Source: Spirosoma oryzae (GTDB lineage Bacteria > Bacteroidota > Bacteroidia > Cytophagales > Spirosomataceae). Taken from it: a stretch of DNA of 64,000 bases. Below, piece after piece: positions 26,855 to 35,271 of the stretch. Within the stretch, counting starts at the first letter, position 1. Every line of letters begins with the position of its first letter. Made by a program: the position numbers and the translations under genes. The notes below the pieces were generated by a model. That model saw only the letters and a list, made by a program, of their open reading frames with translations. It did not search any database and was not told where the DNA came from. Where the stretch lies: positions 186,001-250,000 of the forward strand of contig NZ_PVTE01000002.1 of assembly GCF_003002825.1 (NCBI RefSeq), given 5' to 3'.

Positions 26855-27394
26855 ATGCGTCGTAATTCCGCTATATCCTGCCAAAGCCGATGGGCCTGTA
26901 CGTTGTCAGCCTGGTTTGTCCTGCTGGGACTGATAGTATGCGTCGCTCATACGGCATTGGCTCAAAAGCCGAAGTCCCGCAAAGCAACCAAACAGAAGAC
27001 GATGCCAATCAAGCAGGGTATTTGCGGCACGGTACTGGAGAAGCGGGGTAATCACATGCCCAGCCCCGACGATCCGCGCCCGGCTGGTGATGGGCAACCG
27101 GTTGTGCGGGAGGTATTGATTTTTCCGTTGCTCAACGCCAGTCAGGTCGACATGGGCGAGAATGGCTTTATCAACTCGGTGCGGCAGGCGAAACCGGTAA
27201 AGACAGTCAAGTCGGACACCGCTGGAAAATTCTGCGTCAGCTTGCCTGCTGGTCGATATTCGGTCGTTGTGCGCGATCCGAAAGGCTTGTACGCCAACCT
27301 ATCCGATACGCAGAACAACGTTTTCCCGGTTACGGTCGAAGCCGGCAAGAAGCAGACCGTTACGGTCACGATTAGCCACAGCGCCGTATTTTAA
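26855..27394 (+). CDS. Secreted carboxypeptidase-regulatory-like domain protein
   Basis: From ATG 26855 the protein has 179 residues. A hydrophobic signal sequence (about residues 16-36, ending near ALAQ) is followed by a lysine-rich stretch and then a beta-sandwich domain, GICGTVLEKRGNHMP to the end. Within it, SDTAGKFCVSLPAGRYSVVVRD is typical of carboxypeptidase-regulatory or Cna-B-like folds, and two cysteines could pair. The domain often appears at the N-terminus of TonB receptors, but here it stands alone. Its function is unknown. The upstream ATG at 26816 lies in the inverted repeat and is unlikely. It is followed by rimO. Confidence 0.75.
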   Translation: MRRNSAISCQSRWACTLSAWFVLLGLIVCVAHTALAQKPKSRKATKQKTMPIKQGICGTVLEKRGNHMPSPDDPRPAGDGQPVVREVLIFPLLNASQVDMGENGFINSVRQAKPVKTVKSDTAGKFCVSLPAGRYSVVVRDPKGLYANLSDTQNNVFPVTVEAGKKQTVTVTISHSAVF

Positions 27395-27487
27395 TTTCGT
27401 TGTCGGCTCGTTTACAACGGCTTACTGCCGAACTTTGCCACTCATAATCAGCGTTACTTTTTTCTGACGCCTGAACAATCTCTTGTT

Positions 27488-28807
27488 TTGAAAACCAAAG
27501 GAGTACGTACTAATAAAATCAACATCGTTACGCTCGGCTGCTCGAAGAATCTGGTCGATTCAGAGGTGCTTTTCACGCAACTCAAAGGCAACGGCATGAA
27601 CGTAACGCACGAGTCGAAGAAAGACGACGCGAACATCGTTGTCATCAACACTTGCGGATTCATCGACAACGCGAAAGAAGAATCGATCAACACCATTCTG
27701 CGCTATACCGATGCGAAGGAAGCCGGCATTGTCGATAAAGTTTACGTGACGGGTTGCCTGTCGCACCGCTATAAAGACGAGCTGGAAGTCGAGATGCCAA
27801 CCGTCGATGCCTGGTTTGGCACCAACGAGTTGCCCCGCATGCTGAAAACGCTGCGCGCCGATTATAAACACGAACTGGTTGGCGAGCGCCTGCTGACAAC
27901 TCCGGCACACTTCGCGTATCTTAAAATTGCCGAAGGCTGCGACCGGCCCTGTTCGTTCTGTGCCATCCCGTTGATGCGTGGGGGCCACGTATCGCGCTCG
28001 ATGGACGAACTGGTGACCGAAGCAAAATCGCTGGCCCGGCGGGGTACGAAAGAACTGATTTTGATCGCCCAGGACCTGACCTACTACGGGCTGGACATCT
28101 ACAAAAAGCGCAATCTGGCCGACCTCGTCAACCGCCTGGCTGACGTAGAAGGTATCGACTGGATTCGGCTGCAATACGCATACCCATCCGGTTTTCCGAT
28201 GGATGTTCTCGACGTGATGCGGGAGCGCGAGAATGTTTGCAACTACCTCGACATGCCTCTGCAAACCGGATCGACCGAGATGCTGAAGCTGATGCGCCGG
28301 GGCATTACCCGCGAGCGGACGGAAGAACTGGTGCAGTCAATCCGCGAACGCGTACCGGGTATTACGCTGCGTACGACCCTGATCGTGGGCCACCCTGGCG
28401 AAACGGAAGCCATGTTCGACGAAACGTACAATTTCGTGGAGCGGATGCGGTTCGACCGGTTGGGCGTCTTCACCTATTCCCATGAAGATCAAACCCACTC
28501 GTACAGCATGCCGGACGACGTACCCGACGACATGAAGCAGGAACGGGCGGATGAGTTGATGGAGTTGCAACAGGGTATTTCAAGCGAACTCAACCAGGAA
28601 AAAGTCGGCAATACCTACAAGGTTTTATTCGACCGCAAAGAGGGTGGCTATTTCATCGGCCGCACCGAAGCGGACTCGCCCGAAGTCGACAACGAAGTAC
28701 TCGTTCCGGCCCAGCAGTACGTCCGTTTGGGCGATTTTGCGCACGTCAACATTGACCGCACGGAAGAATTCGACCTCTACGGCAACATCGTGCAACCAAC
28801 AGTATGA
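27488..28807 (+). CDS. rimO: Ribosomal protein S12 methylthiotransferase RimO
   Basis: A 439-residue radical SAM methylthiotransferase. The N-terminal UPF0004 domain has LGCSKNLVDSE, NTCGF and TGCLSHR, with three cysteines for the auxiliary cluster. The radical SAM motif CDRPCSFCAIP is near residues 150-160, and a C-terminal TRAM domain follows. It adds a methylthio group to an Asp of ribosomal protein S12. The DSE version of the N-terminal motif and the MRRG.T segment favour RimO over MiaB. No ATG is available, so the start is TTG 27488. The 3' end overlaps the next gene by four bases (ATGA). Confidence 0.95.
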   Translation: MKTKGVRTNKINIVTLGCSKNLVDSEVLFTQLKGNGMNVTHESKKDDANIVVINTCGFIDNAKEESINTILRYTDAKEAGIVDKVYVTGCLSHRYKDELEVEMPTVDAWFGTNELPRMLKTLRADYKHELVGERLLTTPAHFAYLKIAEGCDRPCSFCAIPLMRGGHVSRSMDELVTEAKSLARRGTKELILIAQDLTYYGLDIYKKRNLADLVNRLADVEGIDWIRLQYAYPSGFPMDVLDVMRERENVCNYLDMPLQTGSTEMLKLMRRGITRERTEELVQSIRERVPGITLRTTLIVGHPGETEAMFDETYNFVERMRFDRLGVFTYSHEDQTHSYSMPDDVPDDMKQERADELMELQQGISSELNQEKVGNTYKVLFDRKEGGYFIGRTEADSPEVDNEVLVPAQQYVRLGDFAHVNIDRTEEFDLYGNIVQPTV

Positions 28808-29106
28808 CACTGTCAGCAAACGAGCTAAACATCATTTGCCACTATCTGCAAGGTAAGCCTGTGGTCAGGGCATATGTGTTTGGATCATATGCTCGCAATG
28901 AAGCCGATACGACTAGCGATCTCGATTTGCTGGTAGAGCTGGACTACAGTCAACCGATTGGTCTCCAGTTTATTGGTATGAAGCTCGATTTAGAGGATTC
29001 TCTTCATAAGCGTGTTGATCTTGTTTCGCTAAGTGGCCTGTCGCCCCGCCTTCGTCCTTTTATAGAAAAAGATAGGCAATTAATCTATGAAAGGACGGTT
29101 CGGTAG
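28804..29106 (+). CDS. mntA: MntA-like nucleotidyltransferase antitoxin (type VII toxin-antitoxin)
   Basis: A 100-residue minimal nucleotidyltransferase. The catalytic signature GSYARNEADTTSDLDLLVEL contains GSxxR and the DxD metal ligands. In characterised type VII pairs, MntA neutralises HepT by attaching AMP units to a Tyr near the toxin active site. The start ATG overlaps the rimO stop codon, and the 3' end overlaps the HepT gene by 20 bases, a typical bicistronic antitoxin-toxin arrangement. The gene itself appears intact. Base composition looks more AT-rich than rimO, hinting at horizontal acquisition. Confidence 0.88.
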   Translation: MTLSANELNIICHYLQGKPVVRAYVFGSYARNEADTTSDLDLLVELDYSQPIGLQFIGMKLDLEDSLHKRVDLVSLSGLSPRLRPFIEKDRQLIYERTVR

Positions 29107-29430
29107 CAGACAGCGTATTGCTCACGCGCTTGATGCGATAGAAGAGATCGAACAGTATCTAGAAAATCAGCTGCTCTCAGATTTTCTGGACAATTCAATG
29201 ATGCGGTTTGCTTGCATCAAACAGCTAGAAATTGTCGGAGAAGCCTGTAACCATGTCCATTCAGTAACAATGGATGAATTCCAGATGTCGAGTGGCGTAA
29301 GATTATCGGCTTACGAAACCTACTGATTCACGAGTATTTTGGGATTGACGTATTGTTGGTCTGGGACATCATTCAACATGATTTGCCAGAACTGAAACGC
29401 CAGCTAAGCAGGATACTGGACGCACAATGA
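29087..29430 (+). pseudogene. hepT: HepT-like HEPN (DUF86) toxin, frameshifted
   Basis: The first frame encodes the N-terminal HEPN helices, with NSMMRFACIKQLEIVGEACNH typical of DUF86, and stops at about 79 codons. The missing half is present in another frame from 29281: DVEWRKIIGLRNLLIHEYFGID and on to the stop at 29428-29430. Together they give a full-length HepT of about 114 residues. The RNLLIHEY segment (29314-29337) is the RNase motif Rx4HxY, where the Tyr is the MntA target. One missing base around 29281 explains the break. No long homopolymer is present there, so mutation is as likely as sequencing error. Confidence 0.88.
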
Positions 29431-29500
29431 TTACGAACCCGCAGGGCTACGAACCTTGCGGGTTCTTCGTTTGTTGGCTTGGGTAAACCGCTATTCCTGC

Positions 29501-31051
29501 ATGGACTGTCAGTACCTACCCCTTTCCGCAACGGGCCAGTTTTCAACGCTTTTTCTTGATTACATCGCCCAGAAAGACAGTCTAGCCCCGTTCTACAATC
29601 ACTTTCCTACGCCCTCGGCCTTTCGGCAGCAACTCGCCGAAAAAACGTTCGACGCGTCGAAACGGGAGACGCTGGTCGATACGCTGGAACGCCAATACGC
29701 AGGCATCGCCAACAAGCCTGATTTCTCCATTCTTCGGCAGCCGAACACGTTCACCGTCACGACGGGACATCAGCTAAATATCTTCACGGGTCCGCTGTAC
29801 ATTGTCTACAAGCTGATTACGACGATTAAGCTGGCCCGGAAACTGGCGCAGGAATACCCGGACTATCAATTCGTACCGGTCTACTGGATGGCGACGGAGG
29901 ACCACGATTTTGCCGAGATCAATCATTTTTCGCTGTTTGGTAATCAATACACCTGGCAAACCGAGCAACGCGGTGCGGTTGGCCGTATGAATCCGCAGGA
30001 ATTGAAGGCGCTGTTTGCCCAGATTCCGGAGAAACTTCACCTGTTCGAGAAAGCTTACCTCTCGCACGATACATTGGCGGATGCCGTTCGTTTCTACGTC
30101 AATGACTTGTTCGGCACTGAGGGGCTGGTTTGCCTGGATGCCGACGATCCGGCCTTGAAACGAGAATTCCTGCCTGTTATGAAGGATGATCTTCTCAACC
30201 AGACCGCGAGTGGGCTGGTTGAACAGCAGACGGAGAAGCTCGAAGCACTCGGTTATAAAACCGTTATTACAGCCCGTGCCGTTAACCTGTTTTACCTCGA
30301 CGATCAGGTACGGGAACGGATCGAGCGCGCTGATGACGGCTCGTATCGGGTGCTGCACACCAAGCTGCGCTTTACAGAAAGCGAACTACTGACGGAGTTG
30401 ACTGACCGTCCAGAGCGGTTTAGCCCCAATGTCGTCCTGCGCCCACTGTACCAGGAAACCATTCTACCAAACCTGGCCTACATTGGTGGGCCTTCGGAGG
30501 TTCCTTACTGGCTTCAACTTAAACCTGTCTTCGATCATTATCAGACGACCTTCCCGCTGCTCATGCCACGCAGCTTCGCGCTGTATGTGCCAAAGGTCAG
30601 TGCCCGACGCGTTGCCAAACTGGGTTTAACACCAGAACAGCTGTTTCAGGACGATCAGGCTCTGAAGCGCGAATTTGTCGACCATCACACCCGACACAGC
30701 CTATCGTTCGACAATGAGAACAAGGCGGTCAATAAGGGCTTGGATGCGCTGCTACACAAAGCCATGATGGTCGATCCCACCCTGGAAAAAGCGGTGCTGG
30801 CCGAGACAAAGCGATTTGCCAATGCGGTCGTGCGACTGGAAAAGAAAATGCGACGCGCGGAAGAACGCAACCAGGAAGTTGGCTTGCGGCAATTACAGGC
30901 GGTGAAAGACGAGTTATTTCCGAACGGCGGCTTACAGGAGCGCTCGGAAAACTACCTGACGTTTGCCCTGCGCGACTCATCTTTCCTCAAAAAACTGCTC
31001 GACACCTTCGACCCGTTCGACTACCGGATGCACATTTGTCTGGAGGCATGA
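29501..31051 (+). CDS. bshC: Bacillithiol biosynthesis cysteine-adding enzyme BshC
   Basis: From ATG 29501 the protein has 516 residues, close to the family norm of about 530. Diagnostic segments are TVTTGHQLNIFTGPLYIVYKL near residue 90, VYWMATEDHDFAEINH near 125, and LPNLAYIGGPSEVPYWLQLK near 320. BshC is thought to join cysteine to glucosaminyl-malate in the last step of bacillithiol synthesis. A coiled-coil region lies near residues 435-475. bshA and bshB are not in the window. A start at 29456 is possible but would add a non-conserved leader. Its stop overlaps the next gene's ATG (ATGA). Confidence 0.93.
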   Translation: MDCQYLPLSATGQFSTLFLDYIAQKDSLAPFYNHFPTPSAFRQQLAEKTFDASKRETLVDTLERQYAGIANKPDFSILRQPNTFTVTTGHQLNIFTGPLYIVYKLITTIKLARKLAQEYPDYQFVPVYWMATEDHDFAEINHFSLFGNQYTWQTEQRGAVGRMNPQELKALFAQIPEKLHLFEKAYLSHDTLADAVRFYVNDLFGTEGLVCLDADDPALKREFLPVMKDDLLNQTASGLVEQQTEKLEALGYKTVITARAVNLFYLDDQVRERIERADDGSYRVLHTKLRFTESELLTELTDRPERFSPNVVLRPLYQETILPNLAYIGGPSEVPYWLQLKPVFDHYQTTFPLLMPRSFALYVPKVSARRVAKLGLTPEQLFQDDQALKREFVDHHTRHSLSFDNENKAVNKGLDALLHKAMMVDPTLEKAVLAETKRFANAVVRLEKKMRRAEERNQEVGLRQLQAVKDELFPNGGLQERSENYLTFALRDSSFLKKLLDTFDPFDYRMHICLEA

Positions 31052-31638
31052 GTTCAACCAAAGCGGAACTACGAATAAGCTATCTGGCCAACCGGAAAGC
31101 CTTATCTGCTGACGAGCTGAACCGACGTAACGCGTTACTGCTGACTCGTTTTATCGACTTTGTTCAGCAACAGACGCAAACCCGTTCGTTGCAACTGGTT
31201 CATACCTTTCTTCCCATTCGCCGGCAAAACGAAGTCGACACTTGGCCCCTTATCCACTGGCTCTGGCAGTATGGTGTAAGCACCGCCGTCTCTGTAACAG
31301 ATACAGAAACCAATCAGCTGATGCACTATCCGCTGACTGCCGACACCGTTCTCACCGAAAACAAATGGGGCATTCCGGAGCCGGTAATTCAGGCGCAACC
31401 GACTATCGACCCAACCGCCATCGATATGGTCCTTGTCCCGCTCCTGGCGTTCGACCGGCAGGGACACCGCGTCGGCTACGGAAAAGGCTATTACGACCGC
31501 TTCCTGGCCAGCTGCCGCCCCGACTGCCTAACCGTCGGTTTATCGCTTTTCGAGTCTGTTGAGCGTATTACTGATGTTAGTGATACGGATGTACCACTCA
31601 GCCACTGTCTGACGCCTTCCGCTACCGTGTTGCGTTGA
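31048..31638 (+). CDS. 5-formyltetrahydrofolate cyclo-ligase
   Basis: From ATG 31048 the protein has 196 residues. The C-terminal signature DMVLVPLLAFDRQGHRVGYGKGYYDRFL is diagnostic (nucleotide/phosphate and folate site). It converts 5-formyl-THF to 5,10-methenyl-THF with ATP. Translational coupling with bshC through a four-base ATGA overlap suggests one transcript. There is no obvious functional link to bacillithiol, although both touch one-carbon or thiol metabolism. No terminator is clear after the stop. Confidence 0.93.
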   Translation: MSSTKAELRISYLANRKALSADELNRRNALLLTRFIDFVQQQTQTRSLQLVHTFLPIRRQNEVDTWPLIHWLWQYGVSTAVSVTDTETNQLMHYPLTADTVLTENKWGIPEPVIQAQPTIDPTAIDMVLVPLLAFDRQGHRVGYGKGYYDRFLASCRPDCLTVGLSLFESVERITDVSDTDVPLSHCLTPSATVLR

Positions 31639-31767
31639 ATAGTACCCTTGTCTTACCGATTATTAAATTTTCTCATTCATTTTTCGCAGCAACTATGCTA
31701 TAGGCATCAGCATTACTTACCTTGTCCTGCAAGTAACCTTTTCAATCCACATCACATATTTATCATA

Positions 31768-32378
31768 ATGAGAAAGTTCTTCTACTTTTTTTTGCGTTGT
31801 CATTGGCGAGCGCGTCCTCTCTGGCTCAAGGTTACATGGGCGTCATAGGTAGTTTACAACTAGCCAGTCAACAGTTCAAAGGAGCAAGTAGTACGCTGTC
31901 TGGAACGACGATCGTAGGCTTCCAGACAGGAGTTCTATTAAGTTCACCACTGAATGAACACTTGTCAATTCGCCCGTACCTTCTATACTCTGTGAAAGGA
32001 AGCAACTATTCGTTCGGTAGCACATCCGTCATACGTACCTTCAATCATGTGGCGATGCCGGTACAAGCAACTTATAGCTTTGATGTAAATACTGGACACA
32101 TCGTAGCTGGCGCAGGTCCTTTTGTAGCATATGCCGTAGGTGGCACTGACAAAAGTGATAGCCTGTCAGCTCCTATCGAGTTTGGTTCAAAATCAGGTGA
32201 AGTCAGGCGATTTGATTATGGATTGCGTATATCTATAGGATATGAATTAGAGCGCGGTCTAGGGTTTATGACCTATTATGAGCCTAGCCTAGCAAACTTA
32301 ACTAACATACCATCAGTGACAGCCAAGAACTCTGCCTTCGGCTTTGCGCTATATTATCTCCTCGAAGCGAATGACTAA
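31768..32378 (+). pseudogene. PorT-like outer-membrane beta-barrel protein, frameshifted at a T8 tract in the signal peptide
   Basis: ATG 31768 opens MRKFFYFF and then leaves frame within a run of eight T (31786-31793). If one T is added, the sequence reads MRKFFYFFFALSLASASSLAQGYMG and continues without a break to 32378, giving a proper signal peptide and a 203-residue barrel, against 202 residues in the neighbouring paralogue. The barrel part (GSLQLASQQFK, VGFQTGVLLSSPLNEHLSIRPYLLYSVKGSNY) is well conserved with that paralogue. A phase-variable tract, transcriptional slippage, or a sequencing or assembly error are all possible. A TTG at 31797 could give only a signal-less protein. Confidence 0.8.
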
Positions 32379-32508
32379 CGTATCCTCTAACTAGATTAGT
32401 AATAGAATCTCACTATACCGCTTATAAACTAATCCAGCTTACCAGCGAACGTTTTTTCTACCTTTCGCCAGTTAACGGATTTTTTAATCACACATAAGTC
32501 AAAATCTT

Positions 32509-33117
32509 ATGAAAAAATTACTCTATAGTGTTATCGCCCTGGCGATTTCTTCAACCTTCGCTACTGCCCAAGTTCGGGTTGGCGTAACAGGTGGACTTCA
32601 AGTGGCCAGTCAGCAAATTAAAGTTCAAGGCATTACGATCACAGGTAGTAACTTGGTCGGCTTTCAGGCAGGGCTTCTTCTTGATGCGGCTGTTAGCGAA
32701 AATTTATCGATTCGGCCGCAAGTATTATACTCCGTCAAAGGTGGCAAATACAACATTGGGGGCAATTCATTTACGACAACATTCAACTACATTGAATTAC
32801 CCATTCAAGCTGTTTATGGCTTTCCGTTAAGTAGTGGTCGTGTTGCACTGGGAGCAGGTCCGTATGTAGCGTATGCACTCAATGGCAAAGACAAAGCTGG
32901 TAGCGTTTCACAACCTGTCGACTTTGGCTCTGGTGAAGATCAAATAAAGCGTATCGATTACGGACTAAGACTTTCGGCCGGTTATGAGTTATCGTCTGGC
33001 TTAGGCATAACAGCCTATTACGCACCGGGACTAGCCAATTTTGTTAACACAGCACAGGGAACAGCTAAAAATTCGGCTTTTGGTCTATCGCTAAGCTACC
33101 TGTTTGGCGGAGTGTAA
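32509..33117 (+). CDS. PorT-like outer-membrane beta-barrel protein
   Basis: A 202-residue protein with signal peptide MKKLLYSVIALAISSTFATAQ and an eight-strand-type barrel pattern ending in aromatic SLSYLFGGV, as expected for insertion by BAM. It is a tandem paralogue of the gene just upstream (same length, with GLQVASQQIK and SIRPQVLYSVKGGKY matching). The family (porin/outer-membrane beta-barrel, PorT-like) is common in Bacteroidota, mostly without known substrates. The sequence looks AT-richer than the flanking housekeeping genes. It ends in a strong terminator. Confidence 0.85.
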   Translation: MKKLLYSVIALAISSTFATAQVRVGVTGGLQVASQQIKVQGITITGSNLVGFQAGLLLDAAVSENLSIRPQVLYSVKGGKYNIGGNSFTTTFNYIELPIQAVYGFPLSSGRVALGAGPYVAYALNGKDKAGSVSQPVDFGSGEDQIKRIDYGLRLSAGYELSSGLGITAYYAPGLANFVNTAQGTAKNSAFGLSLSYLFGGV

Positions 33118-33135
33118 ATACATGCATGCATGCTG

Positions 33136-33177
33136 ATAGAAACGTCCAGTACTTCACGAAGTACTGGACGTTTCTAT
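33136..33177 (+). terminator. Long hairpin terminator after the beta-barrel pair
   Basis: Twenty-base arms starting ATAGAAACGTCCAGTACTTC and closing with the complement GAAGTACTGGACGTTTCTAT around only two unpaired bases. It comes 18 bases after the stop. Confidence 0.75.
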
Positions 33178-33251
33178 TGGTAATTGGTCGACTTATTTCA
33201 CCAATCTTCTGTTTTTTGCGGTTCTACTTATTTTCTGCCAATTTATTACCG

Positions 33252-33259
33252 TACTTTTG
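33252..33259 (+). promoter_or_regulatory. Candidate -7 element of asd
   Basis: TACTTTTG fits TAnnTTTG and lies 32 bases before the asd ATG. No clear TTTG sits at the expected distance upstream, so only the -7 half is supported. Confidence 0.45.
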
Positions 33260-33291
33260 CGACTCATTTTCAAATAAATACTAAATAAATT

Positions 33292-34305
33292 ATGAAAATC
33301 GCAGTCGTAGGGGCAACCGGCCTGGTCGGTGGCGAAATCCTGAAGGTGCTGGAAGAACGTAACTTCCCCGTGTCCGAACTCATTCCCGTCGCTTCCGAGC
33401 GATCGGTTGGTAAACAGATTGAGTTTAAGGGTAAACCCTACACGGTTGTCAGCTTCGACGACGCCATTGCCGCCAAACCCGCTATTGCGATTTTTTCGGC
33501 AGGTGGCGGTACCTCGCTCGAACTGGCCCCCAAATTCGCCGAAGCTGGCATCTTTGTCGTTGACAACTCGTCGGCCTGGCGGATGGACCCGACGAAAAAA
33601 CTGGTCGTACCCGAAATCAACGCCGACACGCTTACCGCTGATGACAAAATCATCGCCAACCCCAACTGCTCGACCATTCAGATGGTCGTAGCGTTGAAAC
33701 CGCTGCACGACCGCTATAAAGCGAAACGGGTTGTCGTATCGACCTATCAGTCGGTAACGGGTACGGGTAAGGCCGCTGTCGACCAGCTATTTGCCGAGCG
33801 CAAAGGCGACAAGGACGCGAAGAAAGTGTACCCCCACCCCATCGACCTCAACGTACTGCCACACATCGATTCGTTCCTCGATAACGGCTACACGAAGGAG
33901 GAAATGAAGATGATCAACGAGACCAAAAAGATCATGGGCGACGATTCGATCAAGGTTACGGCCACGACGGTACGTATTCCAACGATCGGCGGTCACTCGG
34001 AAGCGGTCAACGTTGAGTTCGAACATGATTTCGACCTCAACGAAGTGGTCGAACTACTCAGCAACGCAGAAGGCGTAATCGTACAGGACGATCCAAAAAA
34101 CTACGTTTACCCGATGCCGCTGACGGCCCACGGTCGTGACGAGGTATTTGTCGGTCGAATCCGGCGCGACGAAACGCAACCGAACACGCTGAACATGTGG
34201 ATTGTGGCGGACAACCTGCGCAAGGGAGCGGCTACCAATGCCGTTCAGATCGCAGAGTATCTGATGAAGAACAAGCTGGTGGAAACGGCCGAACCCGTTG
34301 CCTGA
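33292..34305 (+). CDS. asd: Aspartate-semialdehyde dehydrogenase
   Basis: A 337-residue enzyme of normal length. The NADP-binding start MKIAVVGATGLVGGEIL, FSAGGGTSLELAP, DNSSAWRMD and the catalytic cysteine in NPNCSTIQMV are all in place. The later GGHSEAVNVEF holds the catalytic His. It makes aspartate semialdehyde from aspartyl phosphate for lysine/diaminopimelate, threonine and methionine synthesis. It is monocistronic, with a terminator 23 bases after the stop. Confidence 0.96.
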   Translation: MKIAVVGATGLVGGEILKVLEERNFPVSELIPVASERSVGKQIEFKGKPYTVVSFDDAIAAKPAIAIFSAGGGTSLELAPKFAEAGIFVVDNSSAWRMDPTKKLVVPEINADTLTADDKIIANPNCSTIQMVVALKPLHDRYKAKRVVVSTYQSVTGTGKAAVDQLFAERKGDKDAKKVYPHPIDLNVLPHIDSFLDNGYTKEEMKMINETKKIMGDDSIKVTATTVRIPTIGGHSEAVNVEFEHDFDLNEVVELLSNAEGVIVQDDPKNYVYPMPLTAHGRDEVFVGRIRRDETQPNTLNMWIVADNLRKGAATNAVQIAEYLMKNKLVETAEPVA

Positions 34306-34328
34306 CCGCTTATCTGATACAGTTACCG

Positions 34329-34367
34329 AAAGTCCCGTCCGGCTTGCTGCCCGGCGGGACTTTTTTT
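34329..34367 (+). terminator. Intrinsic terminator of asd
   Basis: AAAGTCCCG and CGGGACTTT pair at the base, with CCGG/CCGG extending the stem around CTTGCTG. Seven T residues follow. Confidence 0.85.
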
Positions 34368-34379
34368 GTACCTTTCTTC

Positions 34380-34472
34380 GTAGAGACGCGACCCTTTGCG
34401 TCTCGGTACGCGCCAGCCATAAAGCGTCAGCAATACCATCCGGCGGTGAGACGCAAAGGGTTGCGTCTCTAC
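34380..34472. repeat. REP-like inverted pair of palindromic units
   Basis: Two 25-base units, 34380-34404 and 34448-34472, are reverse complements except for one base. Each starts or ends with GTAGAGACGC and is itself a small hairpin (GAGACGC pairing with GCGTCTC). They are separated by 43 bases. The pair lies between the asd terminator and the ABC transporter gene, and there is no transposase. Confidence 0.85.
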
Positions 34473-34488
34473 AAACACCTTCTCAATT

Positions 34489-35265
34489 GTGACAATCGCT
34501 CCTATCATTGAATTACGCAACCTTGTCAAATCCTATGGCGAGGCACCGGTACTGAACGGGATTAACCTCAGCGTCGATGCCGGACAGGTAGTCGGCTATA
34601 TCGGTCCGAACGGGGCAGGGAAGTCGACGACGCTGAAAATATTGATCGGTATGCTGCCCGACTTCGCCGGCGAAGCAACGGTGCTGGGTATGGATGTTCG
34701 GACGGCTGCGCTCGACATTAAACGACGCATTGGTTACGTTCCTGAAAATGCGGCCCTGTACGATTCGCTGACGCCGATGGAATACCTGCAATTCGTCGGG
34801 CAGTTGTACGAACTCGATCCGGGTCATATCGAACGAAAAACCCTCGACCTGCTACGTCTATTTCAACTGTCCGACAATGCGCACGCCCGTATGACGACGT
34901 TTTCGAAAGGGATGCGGCAGAAAGTATTGCTGATTTCGGGCATGCTCCACAATCCGGATGTGATCTTTCTGGACGAACCCTTATCCGGGCTGGACGCTAA
35001 CGCGGTCGTACTGGTGAAAGAAATTATCCGGCAACTGGCCAACACGGGCAAGACCATTTTCTACAGCTCGCATATTATGGACGTGGTCGAGAAGATTTCC
35101 GACCGGATCATTATCATCAATAAAGGGCAGATCATTGCCGACGGTACGTTCGCAGAATTGCAGCACCAACGCCCGGAATCGCTGGAGCAGTTGTTCGCCC
35201 AGATGACCGGTAGCGACAGTCAAACCGATGTAGCCGGGGAATTTATCAACACGCTGACCAACTAA
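34489..35265 (+). CDS. ABC transporter ATP-binding protein
   Basis: A 258-residue ABC ATPase with all motifs: Walker A GPNGAGKST (about 40-48), signature FSKGMRQK, Walker B VIFLDEPLSGLD, and the H-loop in YSSHIMD. The overall pattern is that of the NatA/CcmA-like export subfamily (GYVPENAALYDSLTPMEYLQF). The start is GTG 34489, 17 bases after the REP-like pair, so the leader must begin inside or close to that element. It is followed after six bases by its permease gene. Confidence 0.92.
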   Translation: MTIAPIIELRNLVKSYGEAPVLNGINLSVDAGQVVGYIGPNGAGKSTTLKILIGMLPDFAGEATVLGMDVRTAALDIKRRIGYVPENAALYDSLTPMEYLQFVGQLYELDPGHIERKTLDLLRLFQLSDNAHARMTTFSKGMRQKVLLISGMLHNPDVIFLDEPLSGLDANAVVLVKEIIRQLANTGKTIFYSSHIMDVVEKISDRIIIINKGQIIADGTFAELQHQRPESLEQLFAQMTGSDSQTDVAGEFINTLTN

Positions 35266-35271
35266 CCAGCC

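Noticed and set aside
33121..33133. CATG/ATGC short tandem repeat after the barrel gene
   Set aside because: Only about three units long and outside any coding frame, so too short to matter as a switch.
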